Shown here: piece by piece, positions 53,650 to 61,696 of the stretch
Layout of the letters: each line of letters opens with the position of its first letter
Position numbering within the stretch: position 1 is the stretch's first letter
From: Bacillus methanolicus MGA3
GTDB taxonomy: Bacteria > Bacillota > Bacilli > Bacillales > Cytobacillaceae
Length of the DNA stretch: 64,000 nt
NCBI RefSeq assembly: GCF_000724485.1
Contig: NZ_CP007739.1
Coordinates: 1,720,843 to 1,784,842 of the forward strand
Direction: 5' to 3'
Notes under the pieces: generated by a model
Databases searched by the model: none
Seen by the model: only the letters and a program-made list of their open reading frames with translations
What the model was told of the DNA's origin: nothing
Position numbers and translations under genes: made by a program

Positions 53650-55326
53650 TTACCAGGTCCGGTACGGCAGCGATCCAGGCGGTGCGTGAATGATTAGATG
53701 ATATATCGGAATGGCATATGCTATCACGGTAAGAGCGATGGAGACACCAATCCAGAATGACCATCTTTCCAAAATTCGCGGTGGGCGTTCAGCCTGTTCA
53801 TTGACAACGCCAATCGGATATTCGATTGTTTTTTCTGATTTCGGTGCCAGGAACAACAAATTAAACCAGATATACAGTAACAGAACGATGGCAAGAAACA
53901 GGATGACGCCTCCTGCAGCGATTACTTGGTTATAGGACATCCATGTATGGGCAAGGTCATGTCCGCCGTAAGTGGCGTAACTGGTGCGCCTAGGTGCACC
54001 AAGAAGCCCGACAATATGCATGATCCCCGCCATCAAGAACATGCCGGTTGCCCACAAGACTGCCTGGATGATGGCAAGCTTGTTCAACTGCTTCGTGAAA
54101 ACCCGTCCGGTCAAGACTGGAACCAGCCAATAAGAAATAGCAAAGAATGTCAATAATACTGTAGATGCGATTGTCAAATGGAAATGGCCTGTGATAAACC
54201 ATGTATTGTGCACCACCTGGTTCATCTGGTAACTCGCATTAATGATACCGCCGGCCCCAGCTGGTATAAAAATGAGCATGCCCATTACAGCAGTGAAAAA
54301 GCGGGCATCTTTCCACGGCAGTTTTCTCACCCATCCGAATAGCCCTTTTCCTCCGCAGGATCTTCCAGCCAGTTCAAATGTGGCCAAAATCGCAAAAGCC
54401 GTCATTAGGGACGGAATTACAACCATCATTGTTAAAACGACCTGAAAGAATTTCCAAAATGATTCAATTCCCGGTTCGTTCAATTGGTGATGCAAACCGA
54501 CTGGAACTGAGAATAAAATAAACAGAATGAAGGTCAGCCTTGGAAGAGAGTTGCTGAAAATTTTACCGCCGACAACCTGTGGAATATTGACATACCAATA
54601 TATATAAGCAGGCAGCAACCAAAAATAAACTAGCGCATGACCAAAATACCAGAACAATGTCCGGCTCAAGCCGATATCCACCCGATCAACAATTCCAAAT
54701 GACCACGGGATAAGCAGGAAGACTACTTCAATGGCAACCGCCAGACTGGCATGAAGCCACAAAATCAACGTAGCCACAGCCATATAAGCAAATAACGGGG
54801 ATGATTGGTTTTTATGATTCTTGCGCCAGCGAATGTATGCTGCAAAGATTCCGAATGCGCCGAACCAGCTGCCTACAATCAGCAGAGCAGTACCTATGTA
54901 AAACCACGGTGAGGCTTTCATTGGTGCGTAAAACGTATACAGTACTGTACTCTCATTAGTTAGAATTGTAATTATGGCCATAATAGTTCCGATAACCATC
55001 AAGCAAAATCCGATCCAGCCGAGTATTCTTGAAGCAGGGGTAAGTCTTCCGTCAAGTGTACGTGCAACTCCTGAATATAGATAACCAATTATGAAAAACG
55101 TTGTAAAAACTAATGCAAGCAGCACCCCATGTGCTGTGAGCAATTGATAATAGCTCAGCCAGTTCGGTAATTGTATCCAGCCGCTCCGGTGCATGATCTG
55201 CAGCAACCCGGCAAGAGCACCAAGAAAAATGGAAAAAAAAGAAAATCCGATATGTGCTAAAATTAGATTGGAATCCTTTTTTTCAAATCTGAAATCGGTA
55301 AAAGCGGTAGTATTGTCCGTACTCAT
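53650..55326 (-). CDS. cbaA: ba3-type cytochrome c oxidase subunit I
   Basis: The 558-residue protein has about 13 membrane helices. Heme and copper ligands are visible: TAHGVLLAL (low-spin heme a), FGHALVYFWLLPAYIYW (CuB His and the cross-linked Tyr position), GLHHQLN (two CuB histidines), and HNTWFITGHFHLT (high-spin and low-spin heme). This ligand pattern and the length are of the B-type (ba3/bo3) oxidases. It reduces oxygen to water and pumps protons. It lies 16 nt after the subunit II gene. Confidence 0.92.
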   Translation of the reverse strand: MSTDNTTAFTDFRFEKKDSNLILAHIGFSFFSIFLGALAGLLQIMHRSGWIQLPNWLSYYQLLTAHGVLLALVFTTFFIIGYLYSGVARTLDGRLTPASRILGWIGFCLMVIGTIMAIITILTNESTVLYTFYAPMKASPWFYIGTALLIVGSWFGAFGIFAAYIRWRKNHKNQSSPLFAYMAVATLILWLHASLAVAIEVVFLLIPWSFGIVDRVDIGLSRTLFWYFGHALVYFWLLPAYIYWYVNIPQVVGGKIFSNSLPRLTFILFILFSVPVGLHHQLNEPGIESFWKFFQVVLTMMVVIPSLMTAFAILATFELAGRSCGGKGLFGWVRKLPWKDARFFTAVMGMLIFIPAGAGGIINASYQMNQVVHNTWFITGHFHLTIASTVLLTFFAISYWLVPVLTGRVFTKQLNKLAIIQAVLWATGMFLMAGIMHIVGLLGAPRRTSYATYGGHDLAHTWMSYNQVIAAGGVILFLAIVLLLYIWFNLLFLAPKSEKTIEYPIGVVNEQAERPPRILERWSFWIGVSIALTVIAYAIPIYHLIIHAPPGSLPYRTW

Positions 55327-55342
55327 TTTTCGTTCCCCTTCC

Positions 55343-55816
55343 CTACATCTTGTCTTTCACAATGACTCTTCCGTACATTTCCTGATGGCCGATTCCGCAA
55401 TACTCATGGCACAAAAACAGGAACTCTCCATGCTCATTGAATTTCTGTGTATATTTCACAACATGTCCCGGCAAGAGCATCAAATTGGTTATTTTGCCTG
55501 GTATTAAGAAGCCGTGGACAACATCTTTGCTTGTGACCTGAAAATGTACTGTAGCCCCTTTAGGGATAGAAATGGTATTTGGATTATAGCCGAATATATA
55601 GGAGATGATCGTTGCCCTGTACTCGTTCGGACCGATTTTCTCCAGGCCGGGTCTGTTAAATGGAACAGTCGTTTCCACTTTTTCCGGTTCTATTGTCGTC
55701 CCCATGCCGTTAGGCGGATTAAGCCCCATCGAAACAGCCATGATCCCTGTGACTATAAGAAAAACGGCCAAGGATCCTATTCCGACGGCTAGCCAGATCT
55801 TTTCGTATTTAGGCAT
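55343..55816 (-). CDS. cbaB: ba3-type cytochrome c oxidase subunit II (CuA)
   Basis: The 157-residue protein has one N-terminal membrane helix and a cupredoxin domain with the CuA motif FLCHEYCGIGHQEM (two Cys, His and Met) and an upstream DVVHGFLIPG histidine. The short, single-helix form is typical of ba3 oxidases, unlike caa3 subunit II. It receives electrons from cytochrome c on the outer face. It starts 23 nt after the subunit IIa gene. Confidence 0.92.
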   Translation of the reverse strand: MPKYEKIWLAVGIGSLAVFLIVTGIMAVSMGLNPPNGMGTTIEPEKVETTVPFNRPGLEKIGPNEYRATIISYIFGYNPNTISIPKGATVHFQVTSKDVVHGFLIPGKITNLMLLPGHVVKYTQKFNEHGEFLFLCHEYCGIGHQEMYGRVIVKDKM

Positions 55817-55839
55817 ATGCTTGCTAATTCTCCCCCTTT

Positions 55840-55980
55840 CTAAACTTTATCGGTATAGAGATAAAAAATAATCAACCATGACAGTAAAATGGCAGCACCA
55901 ATAAAAAAAACACTTACAAACGTTCCTTTTAAACTTTCATCATAAGCAGCTGCTTCCTTATCTTCTGTACGGTTATCCAT
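55840..55980 (-). CDS. Cytochrome c oxidase subunit IIa (46 aa)
   Basis: A 46-residue frame from the ATG at 55980 follows AAAAAGGAGAGG. It has an acidic, polar N-terminus (EDKEAAAYDESLKGTF) and a single membrane helix (FVSVFFIGAAILLSWLIIFYLY). This matches subunit IIa of Thermus-type ba3 oxidases, which supplies the helix that subunit II lacks. It is the first gene of the three-gene operon IIa-II-I. Confidence 0.88.
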   Translation of the reverse strand: MDNRTEDKEAAAYDESLKGTFVSVFFIGAAILLSWLIIFYLYTDKV

Positions 55981-56164
55981 TCAATCCTCTCCTTTTTATA
56001 GTGCCAGCAATAATTTCTGCTTAATTATTTGCAGGACAGAATTTTTTATTCATCTCATGACAGAGAAACTGTATATAGTGCCCATAAAGGAGCAAACAAG
56101 CTTTTCAGACGATTAGATTGTTATTCATTTTAACTATCACATTCGTTTCAAGAAAAACTAAACA

Positions 56165-56195
56165 GCCTTTCCCCGATAGAATATCGAGAAAAGGC
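56165..56195 (-). terminator. Terminator of the HAD phosphatase gene
   Basis: On the minus strand, arms GCCTTTTCTCGATA and TATCGGGGAAAGGC with a 3-nt loop, then TGTTTAGTTTTT. It lies about 95 nt past the stop codon. The remaining bases between 55981 and 56291 show nothing else. Confidence 0.7.
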
Positions 56196-56291
56196 CGCGG
56201 CATGTATGCTCATTTTCTTTACTTGAGAGGGTTATGATGTAAGAAAAAGTTGACTAAATAATTGAATAACGAAACTTAGGATAAGAGATTG

Positions 56292-57065
56292 TTAAATCAG
56301 CTGCAATTCCTTGAGGCCATATCGTATGCCCCCATCGTTAATGTGCTTGGTGGTGAACTTGGCAAAAGGTTTTAATTCTTCATGGGCATTCCCCATGGCA
56401 ATTCCCATCCCGACATAAGAAAGCATCTCTTTATCATTTAATCCGTCCCCAAATGCTACAGCATCGTCAGGGGATAGGTTTAGGTGCTTAAGCATGACCT
56501 CGATTCCTCTGGCCTTCGATCCGTCCGACGGAAGAACATCCATCGACAACCGGTGCCAACGAATAAAAGTAAGGTCGGGAAATTTCCCATGATAAAAATG
56601 CTCTTCATGCTCCTGGCAATAAAGTAAAGCTTGGAAGATCTTTTCTTCCTTCCAATAATGCGGATGATAACCTGGAACCTCTACCTTGACAGACTGGAAA
56701 GATTCGATAACATGGGGATGATTGTCGGCATTTGCATAGCATTCTTCATGGCCTAAATAGACAATAGGGTGGTTGAGTTGACGTGCATGATTCTCCAATA
56801 ATTCCAAACTTGAAGGTTTAATCGGATGTTCAAAAATGACTTTCCCTTTATGGACAACATAAGCACCGTTAAAACTTACATAGGAATCAATCCCCAGTTC
56901 TTCGGCGATATTCTTAAAATGAAATGGCGCTCTTCCGGTTGCAAAGCAAACTTCTACGTTCCGTTCTTTCAGCTTCTTAATCGCCTCTATTGTGTCTTGG
57001 GGTATTCTTGCTTCTTCATTGACTAATGTGCCGTCAATATCAAAAAATACAATTTTATAAGACAT
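56292..57065 (-). CDS. HAD-superfamily phosphatase, Cof/YidA type
   Basis: The 257-residue protein has the HAD motifs FFDIDGTLVNEEA (nucleophile Asp and the next Asp), CFATGRAPFHF, a lysine in SDGSKARGIEVML, and AFGDGLNDKEMLSYVGMGIAMGNA. The Cof-type cap lies between motifs I and III (C2). Such enzymes dephosphorylate sugar phosphates, FMN or pyridoxal phosphate. The substrate is not predictable. It is a single gene, 345 bp downstream of the HisI-like gene, so it is probably independent of that cluster. Confidence 0.88.
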   Translation of the reverse strand: MSYKIVFFDIDGTLVNEEARIPQDTIEAIKKLKERNVEVCFATGRAPFHFKNIAEELGIDSYVSFNGAYVVHKGKVIFEHPIKPSSLELLENHARQLNHPIVYLGHEECYANADNHPHVIESFQSVKVEVPGYHPHYWKEEKIFQALLYCQEHEEHFYHGKFPDLTFIRWHRLSMDVLPSDGSKARGIEVMLKHLNLSPDDAVAFGDGLNDKEMLSYVGMGIAMGNAHEELKPFAKFTTKHINDGGIRYGLKELQLI

Positions 57066-57277
57066 AGTTCCTCTCCCTATATTTATATTATTTGAAATGG
57101 CAATCTTACTTATTTAGCCATTTCGATTCTACGAGTATTCAAATATCCATTTCTGCGAATCACTGCTCCTATGATTGCAAATTCTATCGTTATGTACATT
57201 AAATCTCTATATCTATTTTATCAGCAACCCAGATAATTAGAAGCTATTTTACATAAATTAACCAAATCATTACATTT

Positions 57278-57310
57278 AAAACCTCCCACATTTTTTGCGG
57301 GAGGTTTTTT
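57278..57310. terminator. Terminator of the NAMPT/OMPDC/HisI-like operon
   Basis: A 10-bp perfect stem AAAACCTCCC/GGGAGGTTTT with an 11-nt loop. It lies 100 nt beyond the HisI-like stop, with T6 on the plus strand and TTTT on the minus strand. The rest of 57066-57409 shows nothing recognisable. Confidence 0.75.
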
Positions 57311-57409
57311 ATTAATATGGAATATTACATAGTTTTTTAATAGTTTGCAATAACTTTCCCCTGCATTTTGCGTATTTTTCGCAGGTTTACCTTTCTTCAT
57401 TCGCTTTTT

Positions 57410-57760
57410 TTATTTTTTGGGTAAAATCTCTTTAATAAAACAACTTTGATAACCGTAATGACAAACAGGCGACTCCGGGACAACTTCCAATAATACAGTA
57501 TCAACGTCACAATCTACCACAATGCGCCGGACGTTTACAAACTTTCCATCTTCCTCGCCTTTAACTTGGACTCGGCCAAGGGTACGCCGGAACAAGGTCA
57601 CTAGTCCCGTCTCTACGGTTTGTTCCCATGCTTCCTCATCCATAAAGCCAACCATCAAAACTTCTTTTGTTTCTGCGTGCTGCAGCACGGCAGGCACAAG
57701 ACCGTTCAGTTTAGAAAAATCAAGCTTTATATCACTTGCAATTTTATTTTCCGTAGTCAT
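57410..57760 (-). CDS. HisI-like (phosphoribosyl-AMP cyclohydrolase family) protein
   Basis: The 116-residue protein is a single-domain HisI homologue. The metal site is intact: DCDVD (residues 83-87) for magnesium, and C84, C100 and C107 for zinc in PVCHYGYQSCF. LVPAVLQHAETKEVLMVGFMDEEA is typical of the family. In contrast, the substrate loop differs. HisI usually reads WSRSR, LW-KG-TSG and Q-V; here it is LFRRTLGRVQVKGEEDGKFVNV. No other his gene is near, so it may be a paralogue acting on another ring-opened purine or pyridine nucleotide. It is the third gene of the operon, 15 nt after the OMPDC-like gene. Confidence 0.85.
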   Translation of the reverse strand: MTTENKIASDIKLDFSKLNGLVPAVLQHAETKEVLMVGFMDEEAWEQTVETGLVTLFRRTLGRVQVKGEEDGKFVNVRRIVVDCDVDTVLLEVVPESPVCHYGYQSCFIKEILPKK

Positions 57761-57775
57761 GTTAAAGATCCTCCT

Positions 57776-58510
57776 TTATTTTTTCAGCAATCCAAAGCTT
57801 AAAGCCTCTGAACCTAGAATTTTTGCCGCCTCTTTTGGATTGTCACTCGCATACACTGCACGGCCTACAATGGCATAGCACGAACTCCCTGGCGCTGCAG
57901 CAAATGCTTCGTTGATTCTTCCTCCCATCGTGCCGATTCCTGTCATAAATAATGCAGTCTTACGGTCAGAAGCAGACAGAATTTCACTCACTCGTCTGAT
58001 CCCATTCAGATTTGTGCTGGGCACGATAAAATGATTGACTCCCAGTTTTACTGCTTGCTCTAAAATTCTGATTGGTCCGTCATCGGTCACATATCCGCCA
58101 CCGCTAAATTTGTACTCAGGCATAGGAAAATCACCACCGACAATCGGACATAACCCCTGACTCTGGGTATGTACAACAAACTCTTCAACTGCCGTTGGTC
58201 CTGCCAGCGGAAACAACACTAACGCGTCTACCCCGGCCTCCTGGCAGATTGCACAGAATTTTTTTGCCATATCAGGAATGTCCAGCCCCGCTTTTTGGTG
58301 GTCATATAAAATTGGCAAATCGGTGATCTCACGAATGGACTGTACAGCATTGGCAAGTCCCAATCGGAGTGCGCCGACTATTCCCAGTTTATATCCCACC
58401 ACTCCTTCAACTTCGCATGTTTCCTCCACTACTCGCCGAATGGCATCAACCGACTCTAAATCAAGTGCAGGGATAATCCCATATTGTGAGCGAAAATTTA
58501 TCTCAACCAA
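57776..58510 (-). CDS. OMP decarboxylase-like (beta/alpha)8-barrel protein
   Basis: The 244-residue protein resembles the orotidine-5'-phosphate decarboxylase (OMPDC) suprafamily. Seen: PALDLES (residues 14-20), YKLGI (lysine 41), YDHQKAGLDIPDM (residues 69-81) in place of the usual DxKxxDI, GVDALVLFPLAG, and YAIVGRAVYASDNPKEAAKIL with the phosphate-gripping R217. The catalytic Asp-Lys-Asp set may be present (D70, K73, D77), but its spacing differs from the DxKxxDI form. It should bind a ribose-5-phosphate nucleotide and may decarboxylate or otherwise process it. It is the second gene of the operon and has an 88-nt gap before it with a small hairpin. Confidence 0.8.
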   Translation of the reverse strand: MVEINFRSQYGIIPALDLESVDAIRRVVEETCEVEGVVGYKLGIVGALRLGLANAVQSIREITDLPILYDHQKAGLDIPDMAKKFCAICQEAGVDALVLFPLAGPTAVEEFVVHTQSQGLCPIVGGDFPMPEYKFSGGGYVTDDGPIRILEQAVKLGVNHFIVPSTNLNGIRRVSEILSASDRKTALFMTGIGTMGGRINEAFAAAPGSSCYAIVGRAVYASDNPKEAAKILGSEALSFGLLKK

Positions 58511-58598
58511 CTGACATCCTCCTTTTTTGGAGCACCCCGCACCAAACTCTGGTGCAGAGCACTCGATGTTATCTGCTCAAATTTCAAATTGCATTTAT

Positions 58599-60017
58599 TC
58601 AACTTGAATAGCTCTTCGCAAGATACTGTTCCGCAAACTTGTCGATTTTTTCTTGGATTGCCTTCGACAAGATGATTCGTTCTTGTTTGGCATCCTGCTT
58701 ATGAACCCGTTCCTGGACTTGTTTCCAATGTTCCTCGTCTGCAATTTTGATCGTTGGAGTTTTTTCAGTGCCATCATGGTGATAGATGACTTCATACAGA
58801 CTTTCGCGTTCACTTTCATCTACTGTTTCAACAACAAGATCATCCGCAATTTTTACCACTTTCACTTCGCCTGGAATGCTTCGTTTGATTGGCTCCATTC
58901 CAAATTTCATGCGGTCTTTACCGTTGCTGTAAGCAGTTTTCATCGCCCAGCTTAGTGTATCGCGGGTCATATGTTGATAGAATCCAGCGCCAATTCCATA
59001 GGCAACAAAATTGAGAGGGATGCCGTGTTCCTCAAGAATTGCGTCATATTTTTTCATCACTTCAAAGGACATTCCATCACCGATAAAAGCACTGACTGTA
59101 TCAAGAAGGTCATTCGCCTTAGCTACCTTGTAGATTTGAATTGCCTGATCTATGACATCTCCGCTATCCGGACGCATGGCAATTTTGATGCCTTTTTCTT
59201 TGGCGTATCGTCCCAATGATGGCAAGTATTCATGGATAACTCGGTAAGCATCGTATGTGTCGATCAACAATGCGACAAACTTTAAGCCATCTTCATATGT
59301 GACATCAATCGCGTGAATAAAGCTGTCATACTCGTTATCGAACTGCTGGGTGACTTTGTGCGACTGTGCCGATACGCCTCCAATCACTGCATGCGGGTTG
59401 TGTATGGAAGTATGAAAATCATCGGTTTCGTGCAGCGTAAGGTTCCATGCCGTACCAGCCCAATACGCATCCTCTAAACTGCGATGTGCTCGGAATCCAT
59501 AGCTATGGACCCGCCAGAAAAATGAATCATCGAATCCGTAAAGTTCTTTTTTCTCCTCTAAATATTTCCGAATGTGAAAGGCTTCCGTTGCACAGTTGCT
59601 TGGAAAGTACCCATGCAGATAGTTTGCTTCCCACCACGTTACAAGTTCACCGAATCCTTCAACGGTATTGCGTATTTGAGCAAAAGGCGTGCCAATCGGG
59701 CACCAAGTCCCTTCCGGAAGTGTTTCAATCGAGATAGGCGCATATCCATTGAATTCTTCTACGACACGCATAAAGAGTTCGGTTGGGAAGACCATACCCA
59801 TCCTTTTGGCGTGTCTTTCCGCTTCTATGACATGCTCTTTCGTGATTTGAATGGATAAAATCGAATTAACGATTTCCCTCAGTCCGTACAAGATCATGCC
59901 TGCTTTGCGATTGTAAATATGGCTAATTTCCCAATCTCCATTTATTTTGAGCCGGTGATGAGACGGATTATAGCTGTCCGTCAATACGACTGGATTTCTG
60001 TAAATATCTTTTAACAT
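58599..60017 (-). CDS. NAMPT-like nicotinamide/nicotinate phosphoribosyltransferase family protein
   Basis: The 472-residue protein follows the human NAMPT/NadV pattern. Seen: VLTDSYNPSHH (Tyr16 aligns with Tyr18 of human NAMPT), HSYGFRAHRS (Y173, R176), ETDD (Asp199, the residue that favours nicotinamide), VSAQSHKV (His220, the phosphorylated histidine; the preceding Glu is Ser), RPDSGD (282-287, PRPP site), IGDG, and GIGAGFYQHMTRDTL. It would join PRPP to a pyridine-like base. Typical Bacilli make NAD through NadC and PncB, so a NAMPT-like gene is unusual here. The partner genes suggest it may not serve NAD. It is the first gene of the operon, after a leader with two repeated hairpins. Confidence 0.85.
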   Translation of the reverse strand: MLKDIYRNPVVLTDSYNPSHHRLKINGDWEISHIYNRKAGMILYGLREIVNSILSIQITKEHVIEAERHAKRMGMVFPTELFMRVVEEFNGYAPISIETLPEGTWCPIGTPFAQIRNTVEGFGELVTWWEANYLHGYFPSNCATEAFHIRKYLEEKKELYGFDDSFFWRVHSYGFRAHRSLEDAYWAGTAWNLTLHETDDFHTSIHNPHAVIGGVSAQSHKVTQQFDNEYDSFIHAIDVTYEDGLKFVALLIDTYDAYRVIHEYLPSLGRYAKEKGIKIAMRPDSGDVIDQAIQIYKVAKANDLLDTVSAFIGDGMSFEVMKKYDAILEEHGIPLNFVAYGIGAGFYQHMTRDTLSWAMKTAYSNGKDRMKFGMEPIKRSIPGEVKVVKIADDLVVETVDESERESLYEVIYHHDGTEKTPTIKIADEEHWKQVQERVHKQDAKQERIILSKAIQEKIDKFAEQYLAKSYSS

Positions 60018-60081
60018 AAAGTATTCCCCCTTAATAATGCGTCAAATTTTTTGGCGGAAACACTTTTGCCTCAAAAAAGGC

Positions 60082-60130
60082 AAAAGACGCCTTGTGAATA
60101 AACACAGGCGCCTTTGGTTGTCCAATCGGC
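60082..60130 (-). ncRNA. Leader hairpin/terminator module A (tandem element)
   Basis: Read on the minus strand: GATTGG-ACAA-CCAA forms a small stem, followed at once by a larger stem AAAGGCGCCTGTG/CACAAGGCGTCTTT. After it comes TTTTGCCTTTTTT, as in a terminator. It matches module B (60335-60383) at 46 of 49 positions. Two of the three differences lie in the large loop. It ends about 65 nt before the NAMPT-like start. Confidence 0.75.
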
Positions 60131-60334
60131 ATAAATTCATTCTGATTTATCAGAAATTTTATTTGAATGAAAGTTCGTATGGATTTCCTGCCAGAGCGTT
60201 CTAGTAATACTTTCGCAAACATAACGGCCGTTGTTAAACAGGAATTATGTTGTCATAAAGTTCATCCTCGAACAAAGACTTCTGCTTTCATAACGGCTGC
60301 AAACACCCTTCCACTTTCTCACCTCCCAAAAACA

Positions 60335-60383
60335 AAAAGACGCCTTGTGAGTAAGCACAGGCGCCTTTGGTTGTCCAATCAGC
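60335..60383 (-). ncRNA. Leader hairpin/terminator module B (tandem element)
   Basis: The distal copy of the 49-nt module, 253 nt upstream of module A in the same orientation, followed on the minus strand by TTTTTGTTTTT. The promoter is just upstream. The arrangement recalls tandem riboswitches or tandem attenuators. I cannot match the sequence to a known class. Confidence 0.75.
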
Positions 60384-60446
60384 AGTATTATTCCTATATT
60401 TCCTATAGTTCCTACTTAAATAGTAGGATTTAATTTCTTATCGAAG

Positions 60447-60475
60447 ATACTATCAGAACAATTACTTTTCGTCAA
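60447..60475 (-). promoter_or_regulatory. SigA-type promoter of the NAMPT-like operon
   Basis: On the minus strand, TTGACG (60470-60475), 17 nt, TAGTAT (60447-60452). Transcription from here gives a leader of about 420 nt containing modules B and A. Confidence 0.75.
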
Positions 60476-60524
60476 GCTTTTCTACGTATATTTTTTTAAA
60501 AAAATAAGAATTTGAACAAAAAAT

Positions 60525-60554
60525 CCTGTTCACTCAAATTAATAAGTGAACAGG
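60525..60554 (-). terminator. Terminator of the D-amino acid succinylation operon
   Basis: On the minus strand, a 10-bp stem CCTGTTCACT/AGTGAACAGG followed by ATTTTTTG, just past the racemase stop codon at 60571. Confidence 0.88.
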
Positions 60555-60570
60555 AAACCGAAGCTGTATA

Positions 60571-61677
60571 TTATGTAAAAGATTTCTCGAAAACAGTAAA
60601 TTCTTTAATTATGTCATAATTGGGCTCATAGCCGATTCCAGGTTTGTCGGTAACTACAATCCAGCCGTCCTCTACAACAACTTCAGGTTCGATAATATCC
60701 CGTTCCCAATATCGTGAAGAACCGGCTGTATCACCCGGCAGAAGAAAATGATCCAACGTTGTCAATGCAATATTATGAGCCCTGCCGATTCCAGATTCAA
60801 GCATACCGCCGCACCAAACCGGAAGTCCGTGTTCCCGGCAAAGATCATGAATCCTTTTAGATTCAGACAAACCGCCGACACGCCCGATTTTAATATTAAT
60901 AATTTTGCAGCTGCCTAATTCAATCGCTTTTCTGGCATCCTCATAAGAATGAATGCTTTCATCCAGACAGACCGGAGTTTCGATTTCTTTTTGCAATCGG
61001 GCATGGTCGACAATATCATCCGCGGCCAAAGGCTGCTCAATCATCATTAAGTTAAATTCATCAATCGCTTTTAAAAGATCTATATCTTCAAGGGTGTAGG
61101 CTGAATTGGCATCTGCCATTAGCGGAACGTCTGGGAAACGTTTCCGTATTTCTCTTATCACGTCAACATCCCATCCAGGCTTAATTTTGACTTTCATCCG
61201 TTTATAGCCTTCATTCACATAGCCATCAATTAAACGAAGGAGGTCGTCAACCGTATCTTGGATGCCGATCGAGATTCCGACCTCGATTTTTTCTTTGTTT
61301 CCGCCAAGTGCAGCGGCAAGCGGCATTCCCTTTTCTTTTGCATATAAGTCCCATACTGCTCCTTCAACAGTAGATTTTGCCATATTATTTTTTCGTATGA
61401 ATGAAAAAATGTCCGACACTTCATCAGGGTGGTTGATTTCTTTATTCAAGACTGCCGGAATTAGAAAATCTTCAAGCATATGCCAGTTCGTTTTTACTGT
61501 TTCTTCATTGTACCACGGCGTATCGAACGCAACAGACTCCCCCCAGCCGCTCATTCCGTTTTCATTAAAGGCTTCGAGCAAAAGGAATTCTTTATCCTGA
61601 AAGGATCCGAAGCTTGTTGTAAACGGGGATTTCAATCTCATTTTCAGATGTCGTAATGTTATCTTTGTTAGTTTCAT
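60571..61677 (-). CDS. N-succinylamino acid racemase / o-succinylbenzoate synthase (enolase superfamily)
   Basis: The protein is 368 residues from the ATG at 61677 (AAAGGTGAG before it; the GTG three codons upstream is in that site). Enolase-superfamily residues: KVKIKPGW (KxK), [32 protein letters not shown]. The sequence is of the NSAR/OSBS type ([15 protein letters not shown]). In this operon with a GNAT and an M20 hydrolase, the racemase role is expected: it interconverts N-succinyl-D- and L-amino acids. No men genes are adjacent, although OSBS activity for menaquinone cannot be excluded. Confidence 0.9.
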   Translation of the reverse strand: MKLTKITLRHLKMRLKSPFTTSFGSFQDKEFLLLEAFNENGMSGWGESVAFDTPWYNEETVKTNWHMLEDFLIPAVLNKEINHPDEVSDIFSFIRKNNMAKSTVEGAVWDLYAKEKGMPLAAALGGNKEKIEVGISIGIQDTVDDLLRLIDGYVNEGYKRMKVKIKPGWDVDVIREIRKRFPDVPLMADANSAYTLEDIDLLKAIDEFNLMMIEQPLAADDIVDHARLQKEIETPVCLDESIHSYEDARKAIELGSCKIINIKIGRVGGLSESKRIHDLCREHGLPVWCGGMLESGIGRAHNIALTTLDHFLLPGDTAGSSRYWERDIIEPEVVVEDGWIVVTDKPGIGYEPNYDIIKEFTVFEKSFT

Positions 61678-61696
61678 TTGACTCACCTTTTTTTAA

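Noticed and set aside
60031..60222. 63-residue minus-strand reading frame overlapping the leader module A
   Set aside because: It runs through the hairpin and T tract. The differences between the two modules lie in the loop and would change amino acids, so RNA constraint explains the conservation better than coding does.
60082..60383. Known riboswitch classes (ykkC/PRPP, preQ1, ZTP, NAD-II) for the NAMPT-like leader
   Set aside because: I could not match the conserved core of any of these. Without a covariance search the class stays open.
60082..60383. Insertion-sequence remnant bounded by direct repeats
   Set aside because: The 253-nt spacing has no transposase frame, and the repeats lie inside the leader with terminator-like tails.
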